DNA of 64,000 bases from Archangium lipolyticum (GCF_024623785.1 NZ_JANKBZ010000037.1:51340-115339); one strand, 5' to 3'. Positions 36,501 through 44,797 are shown, counted from the first letter of the stretch. The notes: generated by a model not told the origin, from the sequence alone. A program made the numbers and translations.

Positions 36501-36742
36501 AGAGCATCTGCAACCGCAAGCCGGACAGCTGCGCGACGGGCGACCTGAAGAACCTCGTCGGCCACCCGGAGGTCGGAACGTGGACGACGGTGAAGATGCC
36601 CTTCTCCGACCCGTCCTACCCGGCCTCCTGGGACAAGACCAAGGTCAGCTCCGTCATGGAGATGCTGCCCGCCTGGGGTGACCAGGGTGGCAACATCCAC
36701 TTCCAGCTGCGCAACATCCGCATCAAGAAGCAGCTCGACTGA
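33527..36742 (+). CDS. GH3 beta-glucosidase/glucohydrolase, exported lipoprotein with C-terminal binding domains
   Basis: A 1071-residue exported enzyme (MERSFSRRKSVSRAALLLL, lipobox LAAC). Residues about 40-400 form the GH3 TIM barrel, with KHFLGDGGTKEGKDQG as the substrate-binding loop and nucleophile Asp336 in VISDWNGIGQ. Residues about 410-670 form the second GH3 domain (GETPYAEGQGDIGRTKTLEL). From about 690 to the end are two beta-sandwich modules resembling the galactose-binding-like domain of ExoP-type 1,4-beta-glucan glucohydrolases. It should release glucose from beta-glucans or cello-oligosaccharides outside the inner membrane. The ATG at 33527 is preferred because GGAG lies 6 bases upstream; 33521 is the alternative. 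A LacI-like operator lies upstream and a strong hairpin follows. Confidence 0.93.
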   Translation: MERSFSRRKSVSRAALLLLSLAACKDPQPGPGPGPNNPPPDDWPAIQSAIPKDPAIEAKVDALVASMSLEEKVGQITQVEIGHVTPDEVKQYHLGSVLNGGGSWPNGNKGSTVEQWNTLADQLWEASMDPSNPHRIPIIWGVDAVHGHNNVKGATLFPHNIGLGAANDPDLLERIGEVTAREVAHTGLDWAFGPTLAVVRDDRWGRTYEGYSEDPAIVESYAGRIVKGLQGQLGKDAKANERVLASAKHFLGDGGTKEGKDQGITQVTEKELRDIHGRGYFPALAAGAQTIMASFNSWRDAAKGDDAKAYKMHGSKYLLTDVLKTKMGFDGFVISDWNGIGQITKENSDSPRDCTNGDCPQAIIAGVDMVMVPYRDDWKAFITNTLASVRSGEIPQERLDDAVRRILRVKYRAGLFEKPKPSQRTSRQVGTAENRAVAREAVRKSLVLLKNNGGTLPLSRTAKVLVAGKSADSLSNQSGGWSITWQGTDTTNADFGGGTTLWRAIQKIAPNATLDTSADGAKADATYDAAVVVIGETPYAEGQGDIGRTKTLELARLRPEDYTLLQSLKAKGVKKIVTVLFSGRPLYTNKELNVSDAFVAAWLPGTEGEGMTDVLFRKDDGSIDYDFHGKLSYSWPKAPCQVSLNKGDANYDPLFAYGYGLTYAQPQELGALEETTQTHGCSMTPGGGGTTDVPLSLFDRANQDDWVMRIGAPSNWGGIDVAQSTSNTTSLAPNELSVTPVDDQGGIQWAAVNVKFSGTGQVYMQNKNGNVGRDLQSYLNSNGALVFSVKVNVAPAAQVNLSAHCIYPCLGEIQLTAPLRNLEGKGWNELAVPLSCFEQTGLDFSNVNSPFLLYTTATLDLVLANIRWEPNRAGNVSCTGGEPPPAPIAITGDKDVYVNGISDTALFATPNGWTSGTTGTLTVTPDFDIGGGEKVIDVDMKGLKEGGGNGGFAFGLKEPNLMDVTAIAETGGVQFELRVLDYGATTQDFWVKSICNRKPDSCATGDLKNLVGHPEVGTWTTVKMPFSDPSYPASWDKTKVSSVMEMLPAWGDQGGNIHFQLRNIRIKKQLD

Positions 36743-36761
36743 GTCGTAGCGCTCGATTGAA

Positions 36762-36810
36762 CACGAGGGCCCTGGTGCCGCGGAGCAGCGCGAGCACCAG
36801 GGCCCTCGTG
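36762..36810. terminator. Bidirectional hairpin between GH3 and GH35-like genes
   Basis: CACGAGGGCCCTGGTGC pairs perfectly with GCACCAGGGCCCTCGTG: a 17-bp stem with a 15-base loop, exactly filling the 72-base convergent gap. There is no T-run on either side, but its position strongly suggests a shared terminator. Confidence 0.8.
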
Positions 36811-36814
36811 GGCT

Positions 36815-38977
36815 TCAGGACCTGGGCTCGCCCTTGCCTGGCACACGCACCCGGACCGGAGCTCCACCAGAGACCCACCGCACGCGCAGGCCGTCATCCT
36901 CCGAGATGGCCGACAGGTCGCAGGGTACGTCCGTGGACAGCTCCTCCCCCCCGTACCGGACACGCACGGGCGCGCCTCGCCCCGACTGCTCATCGCGCCC
37001 CTGGACGAAGCAGCCGGCGATCCGGCCCCGCCGCACCTTCACCACCGCACAGCCCTGGTCCGCCAGCTCCAGCTCCAGCGGCACACCGAGCAACGTGCGC
37101 TTCACCGTCCCGCCCCTGCCTCGGCCCAGCGCGAAGAGCCAGGCATCCTCCTCGCCCACGTACTCCGTGACGAAGGCCCGTGGCCCCATGGGCGCTCCCC
37201 CCAGCCCCAGCACCTCCAGCACCCGGCGGAAGACGCCGGGACCCGCGCGCACGTCCAGGTAGAGCGCGTAACCCTCGCCCCGCCGCACCCGGTAGCCGTG
37301 CACTCCGGCCGGAGAGGCCATGAACGGCTCGGCTCCCTCGGGCAGTCCCAGCGGACGGCACGCCACCTCACCCGGCAGCCCCTTCACGCTCTGGACCGAT
37401 TCCTTGCCCTGGAAGTGGTGGCCCAGGACGCGCTCCTGGAAGATCTCACAGATGCGCAGCCGCTCGTCGAAGAGCGGGCTCTCTCCACACACCACCAGCA
37501 GCCCTCCCTTCTCCACGTAGTCGGCCAGCTTCTCCTGCAGGGCCTCGGACATGAAGAAGCTGCCGGCCAGCACGATGCGGGGACAGGAAGCCAGTTCCTG
37601 CGCTGAGGCCTGCTCCAAGTCCACCAGCCGGAAGTCCACCCCCTGAGCCAGGCAATCCGCCGCGAAGTGCTCCAGCGCCTCCGTGGCCGGCTGCGGCAGA
37701 CGCAGCCCCTTGTAGCGCGGAGCGGACGGCGGCTCCCACGCCGCCAGGAAGTTGTAGGAAGTGTAGACGCCCCAGGCCAGCTCGGCGCGGTGGGCACGGC
37801 GCGGCAGCGACTGGCCCTCGTGGCTCAGGAAGTCCGTGAGCAGCGAGAGCGTCTTGGAGGTGGCGCCGCGCGCTCCGGTGGGAACGCTGATGCCCGTGGC
37901 CCCGGAGGCGAGCGCGAGCAGGGCGGAATAGGCCTGGGCGCTGGGAGCCACCTCCAGGTCGGGCCCGCGCTGCCGGCGGGCGGCCAGCACGGCGCCGAGG
38001 AAGGCACCCTCGTCCCCCACGACATCGCCCGTCCCGCGCGTGAAGCCGTATTGCATGCCGCGCAGGCGCTCGGGCCGGACGCGTCCGAGCCAGGCGTCGA
38101 GCCCGGCCCGGCCGGGAGGCGGGAGGCTGACGAGCCTCGGGCACGAGCCCGGCAGGCCCGTTCCCCACTCCTGGAGCACCTCTCCCAGGTAATGCCCGCA
38201 CCACTCGCCCCAGTCGAGGCAGGCGCCCAGGGTGGCCATGCCCCCCCAGCCCTTCACCGGAGGCACCTCCCCGAAGGACTTCCAGGTGGTGCCATGCGCT
38301 TCGTTCAACGCGTCGATGACGCGGTACTTGCGGGCCAGGAAGCGCCGGAAGCCCTGAAGGGCCGGCGCGGAGTAATCGAAGGCTCCGAGCGCCATGGCGG
38401 CGTCGCCATAGAGCCCCTCGTGGCCCAGCTGCACGCCCAGCAGTGGCCCTCGCGGGTAGAGCCGGTCCGCGAGCACCTCGTTCGTCAGGGCTCGCAGCCA
38501 CTCCTTCGTCTCCGCGAGGAAGGCGGGTGCCAGCGGGGACGGGAGCGCCAGCCCCTGGAAGAGCAGCGGCGTGCCCTCGGCGGAGAGCACCGCGGGCGAG
38601 GCCCCCCCATACGCGGGCCCGACGTGATCCGGAAGCCCCCCCATCCGCTCCTCCGGATCCACGAATGGCCCTGTTCTGGCCAGCCCCAGCAGCCCGGCCC
38701 GGCCGAGCTGCTCGATGAAGCCCAGGAGGTCCCGGTTGTCCTCGGGACCGCCAGAGAAGACGAAGCGCCGGCTCCCCTCCCCCTCCTCCACGTGGTGGCG
38801 CCAGGGGATGGAGAACGTCACCACCTGGATGCCGGCGTCACGCAGCTCCGCCAGCTTCGCCGCCCACTGCTCGGGCCGGTCCCTGTAGTAGGGGTAGTCC
38901 CCGGAGATCATCAGGCGCTCGGCGCCGTCGACCACCAGGACACCGTCCTCGAACCGCACGCTTCGTCCCTGCTGCAT
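36815..38977 (-). CDS. GH35-like beta-galactosidase family protein with altered active site
   Basis: A 720-residue protein without signal peptide, last gene of the aminotransferase operon (21 bases after the dehydrogenase). The barrel is recognisable as GH35: SGDYPYYRDRPEQWAAKLAE, VVTFSIPWRHHVEE in place of PW..HE, and LARTGPFVDPEERMGGLPDH in place of the usual R-GP-(Y/F)-E-GGLP. The acid/base motif, normally NE, is HE in LLGVQLGHEGLYG, and I cannot find the expected nucleophile Glu segment before SGATGISVPTG. C-terminal strands resemble beta-galactosidase jelly rolls. It may hydrolyse an unusual, for example aminated, sugar, or have lost hydrolysis. Confidence 0.75.
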   Translation of the reverse strand: MQQGRSVRFEDGVLVVDGAERLMISGDYPYYRDRPEQWAAKLAELRDAGIQVVTFSIPWRHHVEEGEGSRRFVFSGGPEDNRDLLGFIEQLGRAGLLGLARTGPFVDPEERMGGLPDHVGPAYGGASPAVLSAEGTPLLFQGLALPSPLAPAFLAETKEWLRALTNEVLADRLYPRGPLLGVQLGHEGLYGDAAMALGAFDYSAPALQGFRRFLARKYRVIDALNEAHGTTWKSFGEVPPVKGWGGMATLGACLDWGEWCGHYLGEVLQEWGTGLPGSCPRLVSLPPPGRAGLDAWLGRVRPERLRGMQYGFTRGTGDVVGDEGAFLGAVLAARRQRGPDLEVAPSAQAYSALLALASGATGISVPTGARGATSKTLSLLTDFLSHEGQSLPRRAHRAELAWGVYTSYNFLAAWEPPSAPRYKGLRLPQPATEALEHFAADCLAQGVDFRLVDLEQASAQELASCPRIVLAGSFFMSEALQEKLADYVEKGGLLVVCGESPLFDERLRICEIFQERVLGHHFQGKESVQSVKGLPGEVACRPLGLPEGAEPFMASPAGVHGYRVRRGEGYALYLDVRAGPGVFRRVLEVLGLGGAPMGPRAFVTEYVGEEDAWLFALGRGRGGTVKRTLLGVPLELELADQGCAVVKVRRGRIAGCFVQGRDEQSGRGAPVRVRYGGEELSTDVPCDLSAISEDDGLRVRWVSGGAPVRVRVPGKGEPRS

Positions 38978-38998
38978 GGCTGTGTTCCCCCCGGAGGC

Positions 38999-40021
38999 CT
39001 AGGAGCGGATGACGACCTTCATCGCCCCGTACGCCGCGTTGTTCTGGCCACCGGCGATCAGCCCGAAGGCCTTCTCGTACTCATTCAGCTCCACCTGGTG
39101 CGTCACCAGGCTCTCGAGAGGCAGCGTGGCGGCCAGGTCGATGGCGGCGGGGAAGATCTGGCTGTTGTAGTCGCCGGCGCCGATGATGCGGATGCCGTTG
39201 CCCACGAGGGTGAGCGGGTGGATGGTGGCCTTGTAGCCCGCGTTGAAGCCCATCAGCACCACGCACCCGCCCTTGGAGACCAGCTCCAGCGAGCGCTCCA
39301 GCATCACGCCCGTGGTGTCCACCACGACGCGGAACTTGCGCCCGCCGTTGGCGGAGATGGCGGCGGCCACGGCGTTGTCCGCGCCCGAGTCGACGACGCG
39401 CTCCAGGTGCTTGCGGGCGAACTGGATGCGGAAGGGGTTGTTCTCCAGCATCGTCGTGCGCAGCGCCACGCGCTGGGCGTACAGGGCCCAGACCATGCCA
39501 ATGGGCCCGGCGCCGATGATGGCCACGTCATCCTCGGCCCGCAGGTTCGCCGCCTTGGCGTTGTTGAGCACGCACGCCAGCGGCTCCACCACCACCGCCC
39601 GGTTGAACTCCATCCCCTTCGGCAGCTTGTAGAGGAACTGCTCGGGGAACAGCGAGTACGAGGCGAACGTCCCGTCCCGGTCGACGCCGATCTCCGTGCC
39701 GGCCTTGTTGTCGCAGAAGTTGAGCTCGCCGCGCTGGCAGAAGTCACACCGCCCGCAGTTCAGGGTCGGGTTGACGATCACCCGGTCCCCCGGCTTGAAG
39801 TTGCGCACGGCGGGGCCCACCGACGCCACCACGCCCACCGACTCGTGGCCGAGGATGACGCCCTCGCGGGCCTTGAAGTTGCCCAGGTAGATGTTGCGGT
39901 CGGTTCCGCAGATGCCCGTGGAGTCGATGCGGACGACGACGTCGTCGGGGTTCGTGATGACGGGCTCGGGGCGCTCCTCGAGCGCCAGGCGGTTCACGCC
40001 CTTGAAGATGATGGCTTTCAT
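38999..40021 (-). CDS. Zinc-dependent medium-chain alcohol/polyol dehydrogenase
   Basis: A 340-residue MDR-family oxidoreductase. The catalytic zinc site is in DSTGICGTDRN and GHESVGVVASVG; the structural zinc cysteines are in NCGRCDFCQRGELNFC; the NAD-binding motif is IIGAGPIGM. Closest in feel to threonine/sorbitol/inosose-type dehydrogenases. As the third gene of the operon it probably oxidises a sugar, polyol or cyclitol alcohol to the ketone used by the aminotransferase; that order is inference. GGAGAAG precedes the ATG. Confidence 0.93.
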   Translation of the reverse strand: MKAIIFKGVNRLALEERPEPVITNPDDVVVRIDSTGICGTDRNIYLGNFKAREGVILGHESVGVVASVGPAVRNFKPGDRVIVNPTLNCGRCDFCQRGELNFCDNKAGTEIGVDRDGTFASYSLFPEQFLYKLPKGMEFNRAVVVEPLACVLNNAKAANLRAEDDVAIIGAGPIGMVWALYAQRVALRTTMLENNPFRIQFARKHLERVVDSGADNAVAAAISANGGRKFRVVVDTTGVMLERSLELVSKGGCVVLMGFNAGYKATIHPLTLVGNGIRIIGAGDYNSQIFPAAIDLAATLPLESLVTHQVELNEYEKAFGLIAGGQNNAAYGAMKVVIRS

Positions 40022-40039
40022 GTGGGGGTTCTTCTCCGG

Positions 40040-40948
40040 TTACTTCCAGTGGATGCTGTCCAGGAGCCGGCCGTGGAGCTCCCGGGTGGAGGCCGCGATG
40101 CACGAGCGCTGGTTCTCGGGCGACAGGTCCATCAGCAGGGTGGACCCGAGCGGCTTGCCATAGGCGTCGGTGATGATGACGCCCGCCTTCTCCGCGATGA
40201 GCACGCTGGCGGCGATGTCATACGGGAAGAGGTGCAGCACCTTCCCGTTGCCCACCCGCTCGAAGTCCGCCTTCGTGGCGGGGTGGTCCTTGAGCAGCCG
40301 GTTGCCGATGTCCACGTAGGCATCCAGCTGGCCGGTGACGACGCGCGAGATGGAGTAGGAGGCGCTGTTGAAGACGAACACGCCGCCGGTGTTGGCGGAC
40401 CGGTCGATGATGTGCCCGTAGGCCTTCGTCATCATCTGCGCCGGGTGCCCGTTGAACTCCATGGACCAGAACATCCGCTCCAGCGAGGTGGTGCTCGACA
40501 GCCGGGGCACCGGCGTGCGGTAGCCCTCGGAGACGAGCCCGTCCTTGGAGCGGTCCGCGAAGATGAACGCCCCGGACTTGATCTCCTGCAGCAGGGCGAA
40601 CTCCACGTCGTCGATCCGCGCGTCCTGCTTGAAGCGGGCGGCGGCGATGGAGATGTTGGCCATCTCCAGTCCGGCCGCGGCCGGCCGGGTGCCGTCGATG
40701 GGGTCCACGATGAGCACGTACTTCGGCTCCCCGATGCGCCGCAGGCCCTCGTCCTCCGAGTACAGGGCGATGGGCTCACCCCGCTCCTGGGCGAAGCGCC
40801 AGACGGCCGCCTCCGCCACCTCGTCGATGTCGAACTGCGCGTCGCCACCGGGCGAGTAGCCGTTGACCTGCCGGTTCTTCAGCGTGCCCTTGGTGTTGAG
40901 GACGGCCTCGCGCACGTACGCGGCCATCTCGATGAGGTATTGCCGCAT
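40040..40948 (-). CDS. Inositol monophosphatase-family phosphatase
   Basis: A 302-residue Mg-dependent phosphatase of the IMPase/FBPase-like superfamily. The metal motif DPIDGT is present in VLIVDPIDGTRPAAAG, an upstream acidic ligand in YSEDEGLRR, and the late helix in YDIAASVLIAEKAGV. It should dephosphorylate a sugar or cyclitol phosphate. Its ATG shares a base with the aminotransferase stop (TAATG), so the two are coupled. The N-terminal FDIDEVAEAAVWRF matches the family's metal-site helix. Confidence 0.9.
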   Translation of the reverse strand: MRQYLIEMAAYVREAVLNTKGTLKNRQVNGYSPGGDAQFDIDEVAEAAVWRFAQERGEPIALYSEDEGLRRIGEPKYVLIVDPIDGTRPAAAGLEMANISIAAARFKQDARIDDVEFALLQEIKSGAFIFADRSKDGLVSEGYRTPVPRLSSTTSLERMFWSMEFNGHPAQMMTKAYGHIIDRSANTGGVFVFNSASYSISRVVTGQLDAYVDIGNRLLKDHPATKADFERVGNGKVLHLFPYDIAASVLIAEKAGVIITDAYGKPLGSTLLMDLSPENQRSCIAASTRELHGRLLDSIHWK

Positions 40949-42255
40949 TACTTCTTCACCTCCGCCAGGCACTGCTCGAGCTGGTCGCACAGCTTGACGG
41001 CCTCGTCCGGGGTGATGATGAGCGGCGGGCGGATCTTGAAGACGTTGCCGAACCCGTAGCGCGAGGTGCGCAGGATGATGCCGTAGTGCATGCCGCTCTT
41101 GGCGATCTTGTTGGTGAGCGCCACATCCGGATCGCCGTCCTGGTCGACGATCTCGATGCCGATCATCAGGCCCGCGCCGCGCACGTCGCCGATGAAGGAG
41201 AAGCGCTCCTTCATCTTGTGCAGGCGGCTCATGATGTACTCGCTCACCACCCGCACGTTGGAGAGGAAGCCGGGCCGGGCGATGATCTCCAGCGTCTTGG
41301 CGGCGGCGGCCGCGGCCAGCACGTTGGCGCCATAGGTGAAGGAGTGGTGGTGCCCCTCGAGGCCGCCGTACTTCTCCTCGGTCATGATGGCGGCGATCTG
41401 GAAGCCGGTGCCACCCAGGCCCTTGGCCACGGTCATGATGTGCGGCTGCACACCATAGTAGTCCGCGGCGAACATGTGGCCGGTGCGGCCAAAGCCCGTC
41501 TGGATTTCGTCGAAGATGAGCGCGATGCCACGCTCGTCACACAGCTTCTTGAGCGCCTGGAAGTAGCCCTGGGGCGGCATGACGTTGCCGCCGTTGCCGG
41601 AGATGGGCTCCACCACCATGCAGGCCACCTTGCCGGTGCTGCCATAGTCGATGAAGTCATTGATGCGCTCGACGCACAGGAAATTGCACGTCTCCGGCTT
41701 CTGCTTGTAGAAGCAACGATAGCAGTAGGGGTCCGGCACGTGGATGCCGCCCGGGAACAGGTTCGGGAACGGCTCCTTGCGGAAGGCATTGCCCGACAGG
41801 CTCGCCATCATCATCGTCTGTCCCAGGTGGCTGCGGAACAGGGAGATGACGTCACGGCCGCCGTTGAAGTTCTGCGCCATCTTGATGGCGCCCTCGTTCG
41901 CGGTGGAGCCGCTGCAGACCTTCGGGTGCACCTTCGTCAGGTTCTTGGGCGCCAGGTCCACCAGCCGCTGGACCACCTCGTTGATGGGCCCCGTCTGGAA
42001 GCTCGAGGTGACGTGAACCAGGCTGTCCGCCTGCTTCTTCACCGCCGAGAGCACCTCGTGGTTGGAATAGCCGAGGATCAGGTTGAAGGTCGCCGACGCG
42101 CAGTCGATGTATTCCTTACCATTCGAGTCATAGAGATAGACTCCCTGTCCCCGCTCCATGACCAGGTCACTGACGTCGTAATAGATGTTTTTACGCACGT
42201 CCCGCTGAACGAACTTCTCACCGTCCTGCACCACGGACTGGGCTGCAGTTCCCAC
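40948..42255 (-). CDS. Class III PLP-dependent aminotransferase
   Basis: A 435-residue fold-type I aminotransferase (omega-amino-acid/GSA-aminomutase-like). PLP Lys is in TVAKGLGG, the ring-pairing Asp in IFDEIQTGFGRTGHM, the phosphate contact in VCSGSTANEGAIKMAQ and SFTYGANVLAAAAA. A four-Cys stretch, CYRC and then CNFLC around residues 179-197, is an extra often seen in this subfamily and could bind metal. The start is GTG at 42255 with AGGAGG ten bases upstream. First gene of the operon; it likely aminates the ketone made by the dehydrogenase. Confidence 0.93.
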   Translation of the reverse strand: MGTAAQSVVQDGEKFVQRDVRKNIYYDVSDLVMERGQGVYLYDSNGKEYIDCASATFNLILGYSNHEVLSAVKKQADSLVHVTSSFQTGPINEVVQRLVDLAPKNLTKVHPKVCSGSTANEGAIKMAQNFNGGRDVISLFRSHLGQTMMMASLSGNAFRKEPFPNLFPGGIHVPDPYCYRCFYKQKPETCNFLCVERINDFIDYGSTGKVACMVVEPISGNGGNVMPPQGYFQALKKLCDERGIALIFDEIQTGFGRTGHMFAADYYGVQPHIMTVAKGLGGTGFQIAAIMTEEKYGGLEGHHHSFTYGANVLAAAAAAKTLEIIARPGFLSNVRVVSEYIMSRLHKMKERFSFIGDVRGAGLMIGIEIVDQDGDPDVALTNKIAKSGMHYGIILRTSRYGFGNVFKIRPPLIITPDEAVKLCDQLEQCLAEVKK

Positions 42256-42559
42256 GATTGTCTTGCCTCCTGTTGATGAACTTTTACGGAACCGCGAAAA
42301 CCCGTATTACGGCTATCCCCGCTCCCGCTTGGTTCGCGGGGATTTATACGTAAGGTTTCCGACGGCGCAAGTGACATGAAGTTGCCGGATGTTCTTTCTT
42401 TGCCAGCGAGAAGATTGGATGGCCTGTCATTGAAAATTTCCCCCCGCGCCAATGGCAGGCACGGCGCAATACATGTGACGGAAATGCCATTTTCAAACCA
42501 TCAATCACTGACACGAGAGTCAACGTCGCGCGCGCGAGCACGCGGGACAGACAGAGAGA

Positions 42560-42588
42560 CGCCGCGGCCCTGGCCGGGCCACGCGGCG
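42560..42588. terminator. Nested GC hairpin inside the divergent region
   Basis: CGCCGC/GCGGCG arms enclose GGCCC-TGGCC-GGGCC, giving one long GC hairpin. It could separate the two transcription units or be a decayed repeat; no T-run follows. Confidence 0.4.
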
Positions 42589-42671
42589 CGCATCCTCTTG
42601 TTGGCGGTAAAGAGGGAGCTGGCGAACAAATCGGGTCAACGCCTCCCCGCCCTCCCCGCGTACCGGAGCCG

Positions 42672-42691
42672 CACGAAACCGCGCGTTCGTG
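42672..42691. promoter_or_regulatory. Inverted repeat CACGAA-N8-TTCGTG, candidate DeoR operator
   Basis: Six-base arms with an 8-base spacer, 116 bases upstream of the DeoR start. Position and symmetry suit autoregulation, but DeoR-family sites vary widely. Confidence 0.4.
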
Positions 42692-42806
42692 TCGGCGCGT
42701 GCCTGAATCTCATGGATTCCGCCCGAAAATAACGAATTTCCCGCACATCCCCCTTGATTTCGACGACAAACACGCACGAAGATGCATCCACACGAAGGAT
42801 GAACGC

Positions 42807-43601
42807 ATGAGTCCGCAGCCTCCAGTGGTCCCCGAAGCACCCGCCCCCGTCCTGCTGCCCGATGAGCGGCGGCGTCTCATCCTCGAGCAGCTCGGACTCC
42901 GGGGCCGGGTGCTGGCCACGGATTTGTGCCGGATGTTGCAGGTTTCCGAGGACACCATCCGGAGGGACCTGAGGGACCTGGACGAGGCGGGCCTGCTCAA
43001 GCGGGTGCATGGAGGGGCGCTGCCCATCACCCAGGGGTCCGTGGGCCGGGCCTTCGGAACGCCTCAACCCGCGAAGCAGGCCGTGGCCCGTGTGGCGGCC
43101 GGGTTGATCCGTCCCGGACAGGTGGTGTTCATCGATGGAGGCACCACGCTGTTGGAGGTGACGCGCGCGCTGCCCGCGGACCTGCGCGCCACCATCATTA
43201 CTCCCAGCCCTCCCGTGGCGGTGGCGCTGGCCGACTACTCGGGCCTCGAGGTCCATCTGGTCGGAGGCCGGCTGCACCCAGGAGCCCTGACATTGGTGGG
43301 CGCCGACACGGTGGAGGCCCTGCGCCGCGTGCGGGCGGACCTCTGTCTATTGGGCGTGTGCAGCCTGCATCCCGAGACAGGCATTTCCACCGCGTACGCC
43401 GAGGAGGCGACGATCAAGCGCGCCATGATCGAGAGCGCGGCCGAGACCGCCGCCGTGCTCACCGCGGACAAGCTCGGGACCGTGTCGCCCTTCGTGGTGG
43501 CGCCCGCCAGCCGGTTGACCACCCTGGTGACGGAGGCCAGCGGCACCGAGGCCCTCCTCGCCCCCTTCCACAAGCTCCAATTGAGGATCCTCACCGCATG
43601 A
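42807..43601 (+). CDS. DeoR-family transcriptional regulator
   Basis: A 264-residue repressor: N-terminal HTH (LLPDERRRLILEQLGLRGRV, then LCRMLQVSEDTIRRDLRDLD, about residues 17-60) and a DeoR C-terminal sugar-phosphate sensor domain with VFIDGGTTLLEVTRAL and the LLGVCSLHPETGIS and TADKLGTVSPF segments. Regulators of this class sense phosphorylated sugars and control their catabolic operons. It is divergent from the aminotransferase operon and its stop overlaps the MFS start (ATGA), so it probably controls both. AAGGATG precedes the ATG. Confidence 0.92.
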   Translation: MSPQPPVVPEAPAPVLLPDERRRLILEQLGLRGRVLATDLCRMLQVSEDTIRRDLRDLDEAGLLKRVHGGALPITQGSVGRAFGTPQPAKQAVARVAAGLIRPGQVVFIDGGTTLLEVTRALPADLRATIITPSPPVAVALADYSGLEVHLVGGRLHPGALTLVGADTVEALRRVRADLCLLGVCSLHPETGISTAYAEEATIKRAMIESAAETAAVLTADKLGTVSPFVVAPASRLTTLVTEASGTEALLAPFHKLQLRILTA

Positions 43602-44797
43602 ACGCCACGAGCCTTCCCGTCGACGCGAAGTTGGCGCTGGTCCGCCGGAGCGCCATCGCCACCATCTTCTTCGTCAATGGTTTCGCCTTCGCCAGCTGGG
43701 TGCCGCACATCCCCACCGTCCAGGCGCGGCTGGGCCTGAGCGCCGGAGAGCTCGGGCTGGCGCTGCTCGCCGTCGCCGGGGGAGCGCTGGTGTCCATGCC
43801 CCTCACGGGCATCTTCATCGGGAAGTGGGGCAGCGTCCGCGTGACGCTCGCCGCCTCCGTGCTCTTCTGCGTGCTGGCGGCCCTGCCGGTGCGCGCGCCC
43901 AGCCAGCTGCTGCTCGTGCTGTCCTTGATGGCCTTCGGCGCCGCCAATGGCGCCATGGACGTGTCGATGAACGCCCATGGCGTGGCCGTCGAGAACTGGA
44001 TGGGCCGGCCCATCCTCTCCTCGCTGCATGCCCTGTTCAGCCTCGGGGGTCTGGTGGGCGCCGGGTGCTCCATGCTGGCGCTCAAGCTGGGCCTCGCCCC
44101 GGCCACGCACATGGTGGTGGCGGCGGGAGCGGGGCTGCTGCTCGTCGCCCTCGCCACGCGCTTCCTGGGGCCGGGCTCGGCCGGGAGTGGCGGCAACACC
44201 CCCTTCTTCGTGATGCCGCGCGGGCCGCTGCTGATGCTGGGGGCGCTGGCCTTCCTCGTCCTGCTCGCCGAGGGCGCCGTGGCGGACTGGAGCGCCGTCT
44301 ACCTGCGCAACGCGCTGAACGCCGACACGCACCTGGCGGGGGCGGGCTACGCCGTGTTCTCGCTGACCATGACCGCCGGACGGCTGGTGGGGGATCGGCT
44401 GGCCGCGGCCTTCAGCCCCGTGACCCTGCTGCGCACCGGAGGGGTGCTGGCCGCCGGGGGTCTGGGCGCGGCCCTGCTGCTCCACCATCCCCTCGCCGCG
44501 GTGGTCGGGTTCGGCTGCATGGGCCTGGGCCTGTCCAACATGAGCCCCCAGATGTTCAGCGCCGCCGGCCGCACGCCGGGCATGCCCTCGGGCCTGGCCA
44601 TCGCCGCCATGTCCACCGCGGGCTATGGCGGCTTCCTCGCCGGCCCTCCGTTGGTGGGCTTCGTGGCGGACGTGGCGGGCCTGTCCCTCGCGCTCGGAAT
44701 GCTCGTGGTCTTCCTGACCTTCGTCGTGGCCAGTGCCAGTTGGGTGGACACCTCACGCGAGACGGAGCGGGTTCCGGAGGTACAGCCAGAGGGGTGA
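43598..44797 (+). CDS. MFS transporter, YbjJ/FucP-like
   Basis: A 399-residue inner-membrane transporter with twelve hydrophobic segments. It begins with a short soluble tail, then IATIFFVNGFAFASWVPHIP, followed by VQARLGLSAGELGLALLAVA, which is typical of the YbjJ-like branch. It is translationally coupled to the DeoR regulator, so import of the substrate or export of the product of the divergent operon is likely. Direction cannot be read from sequence. Confidence 0.9.
   Translation: MNATSLPVDAKLALVRRSAIATIFFVNGFAFASWVPHIPTVQARLGLSAGELGLALLAVAGGALVSMPLTGIFIGKWGSVRVTLAASVLFCVLAALPVRAPSQLLLVLSLMAFGAANGAMDVSMNAHGVAVENWMGRPILSSLHALFSLGGLVGAGCSMLALKLGLAPATHMVVAAGAGLLLVALATRFLGPGSAGSGGNTPFFVMPRGPLLMLGALAFLVLLAEGAVADWSAVYLRNALNADTHLAGAGYAVFSLTMTAGRLVGDRLAAAFSPVTLLRTGGVLAAGGLGAALLLHHPLAAVVGFGCMGLGLSNMSPQMFSAAGRTPGMPSGLAIAAMSTAGYGGFLAGPPLVGFVADVAGLSLALGMLVVFLTFVVASASWVDTSRETERVPEVQPEG

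Larger units (their letters stand above)
42256..42806. promoter_or_regulatory. Divergent control region between aminotransferase operon and DeoR/MFS genes
   Basis: 551 bases without a gene I can support. It contains AT-rich patches near 42281-42360 (before the aminotransferase) and 42715-42775 (before DeoR), both promoter candidates, plus the hairpin and the inverted repeat listed separately. Codon bias is absent in all frames. Confidence 0.6.

Noticed and set aside
33584..36700. 1038-codon open frame antisense to the GH3 gene
   Set aside because: Exact shadow of the GH3 frame; the GH3 protein has full catalytic motifs and a lipoprotein signal, the shadow has neither.
40948..42255. Aminotransferase as biotin or ornithine pathway enzyme
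   Set aside because: No partner genes of those pathways; the neighbours are a phosphatase and a polyol-type dehydrogenase. The assignment is left at family level.
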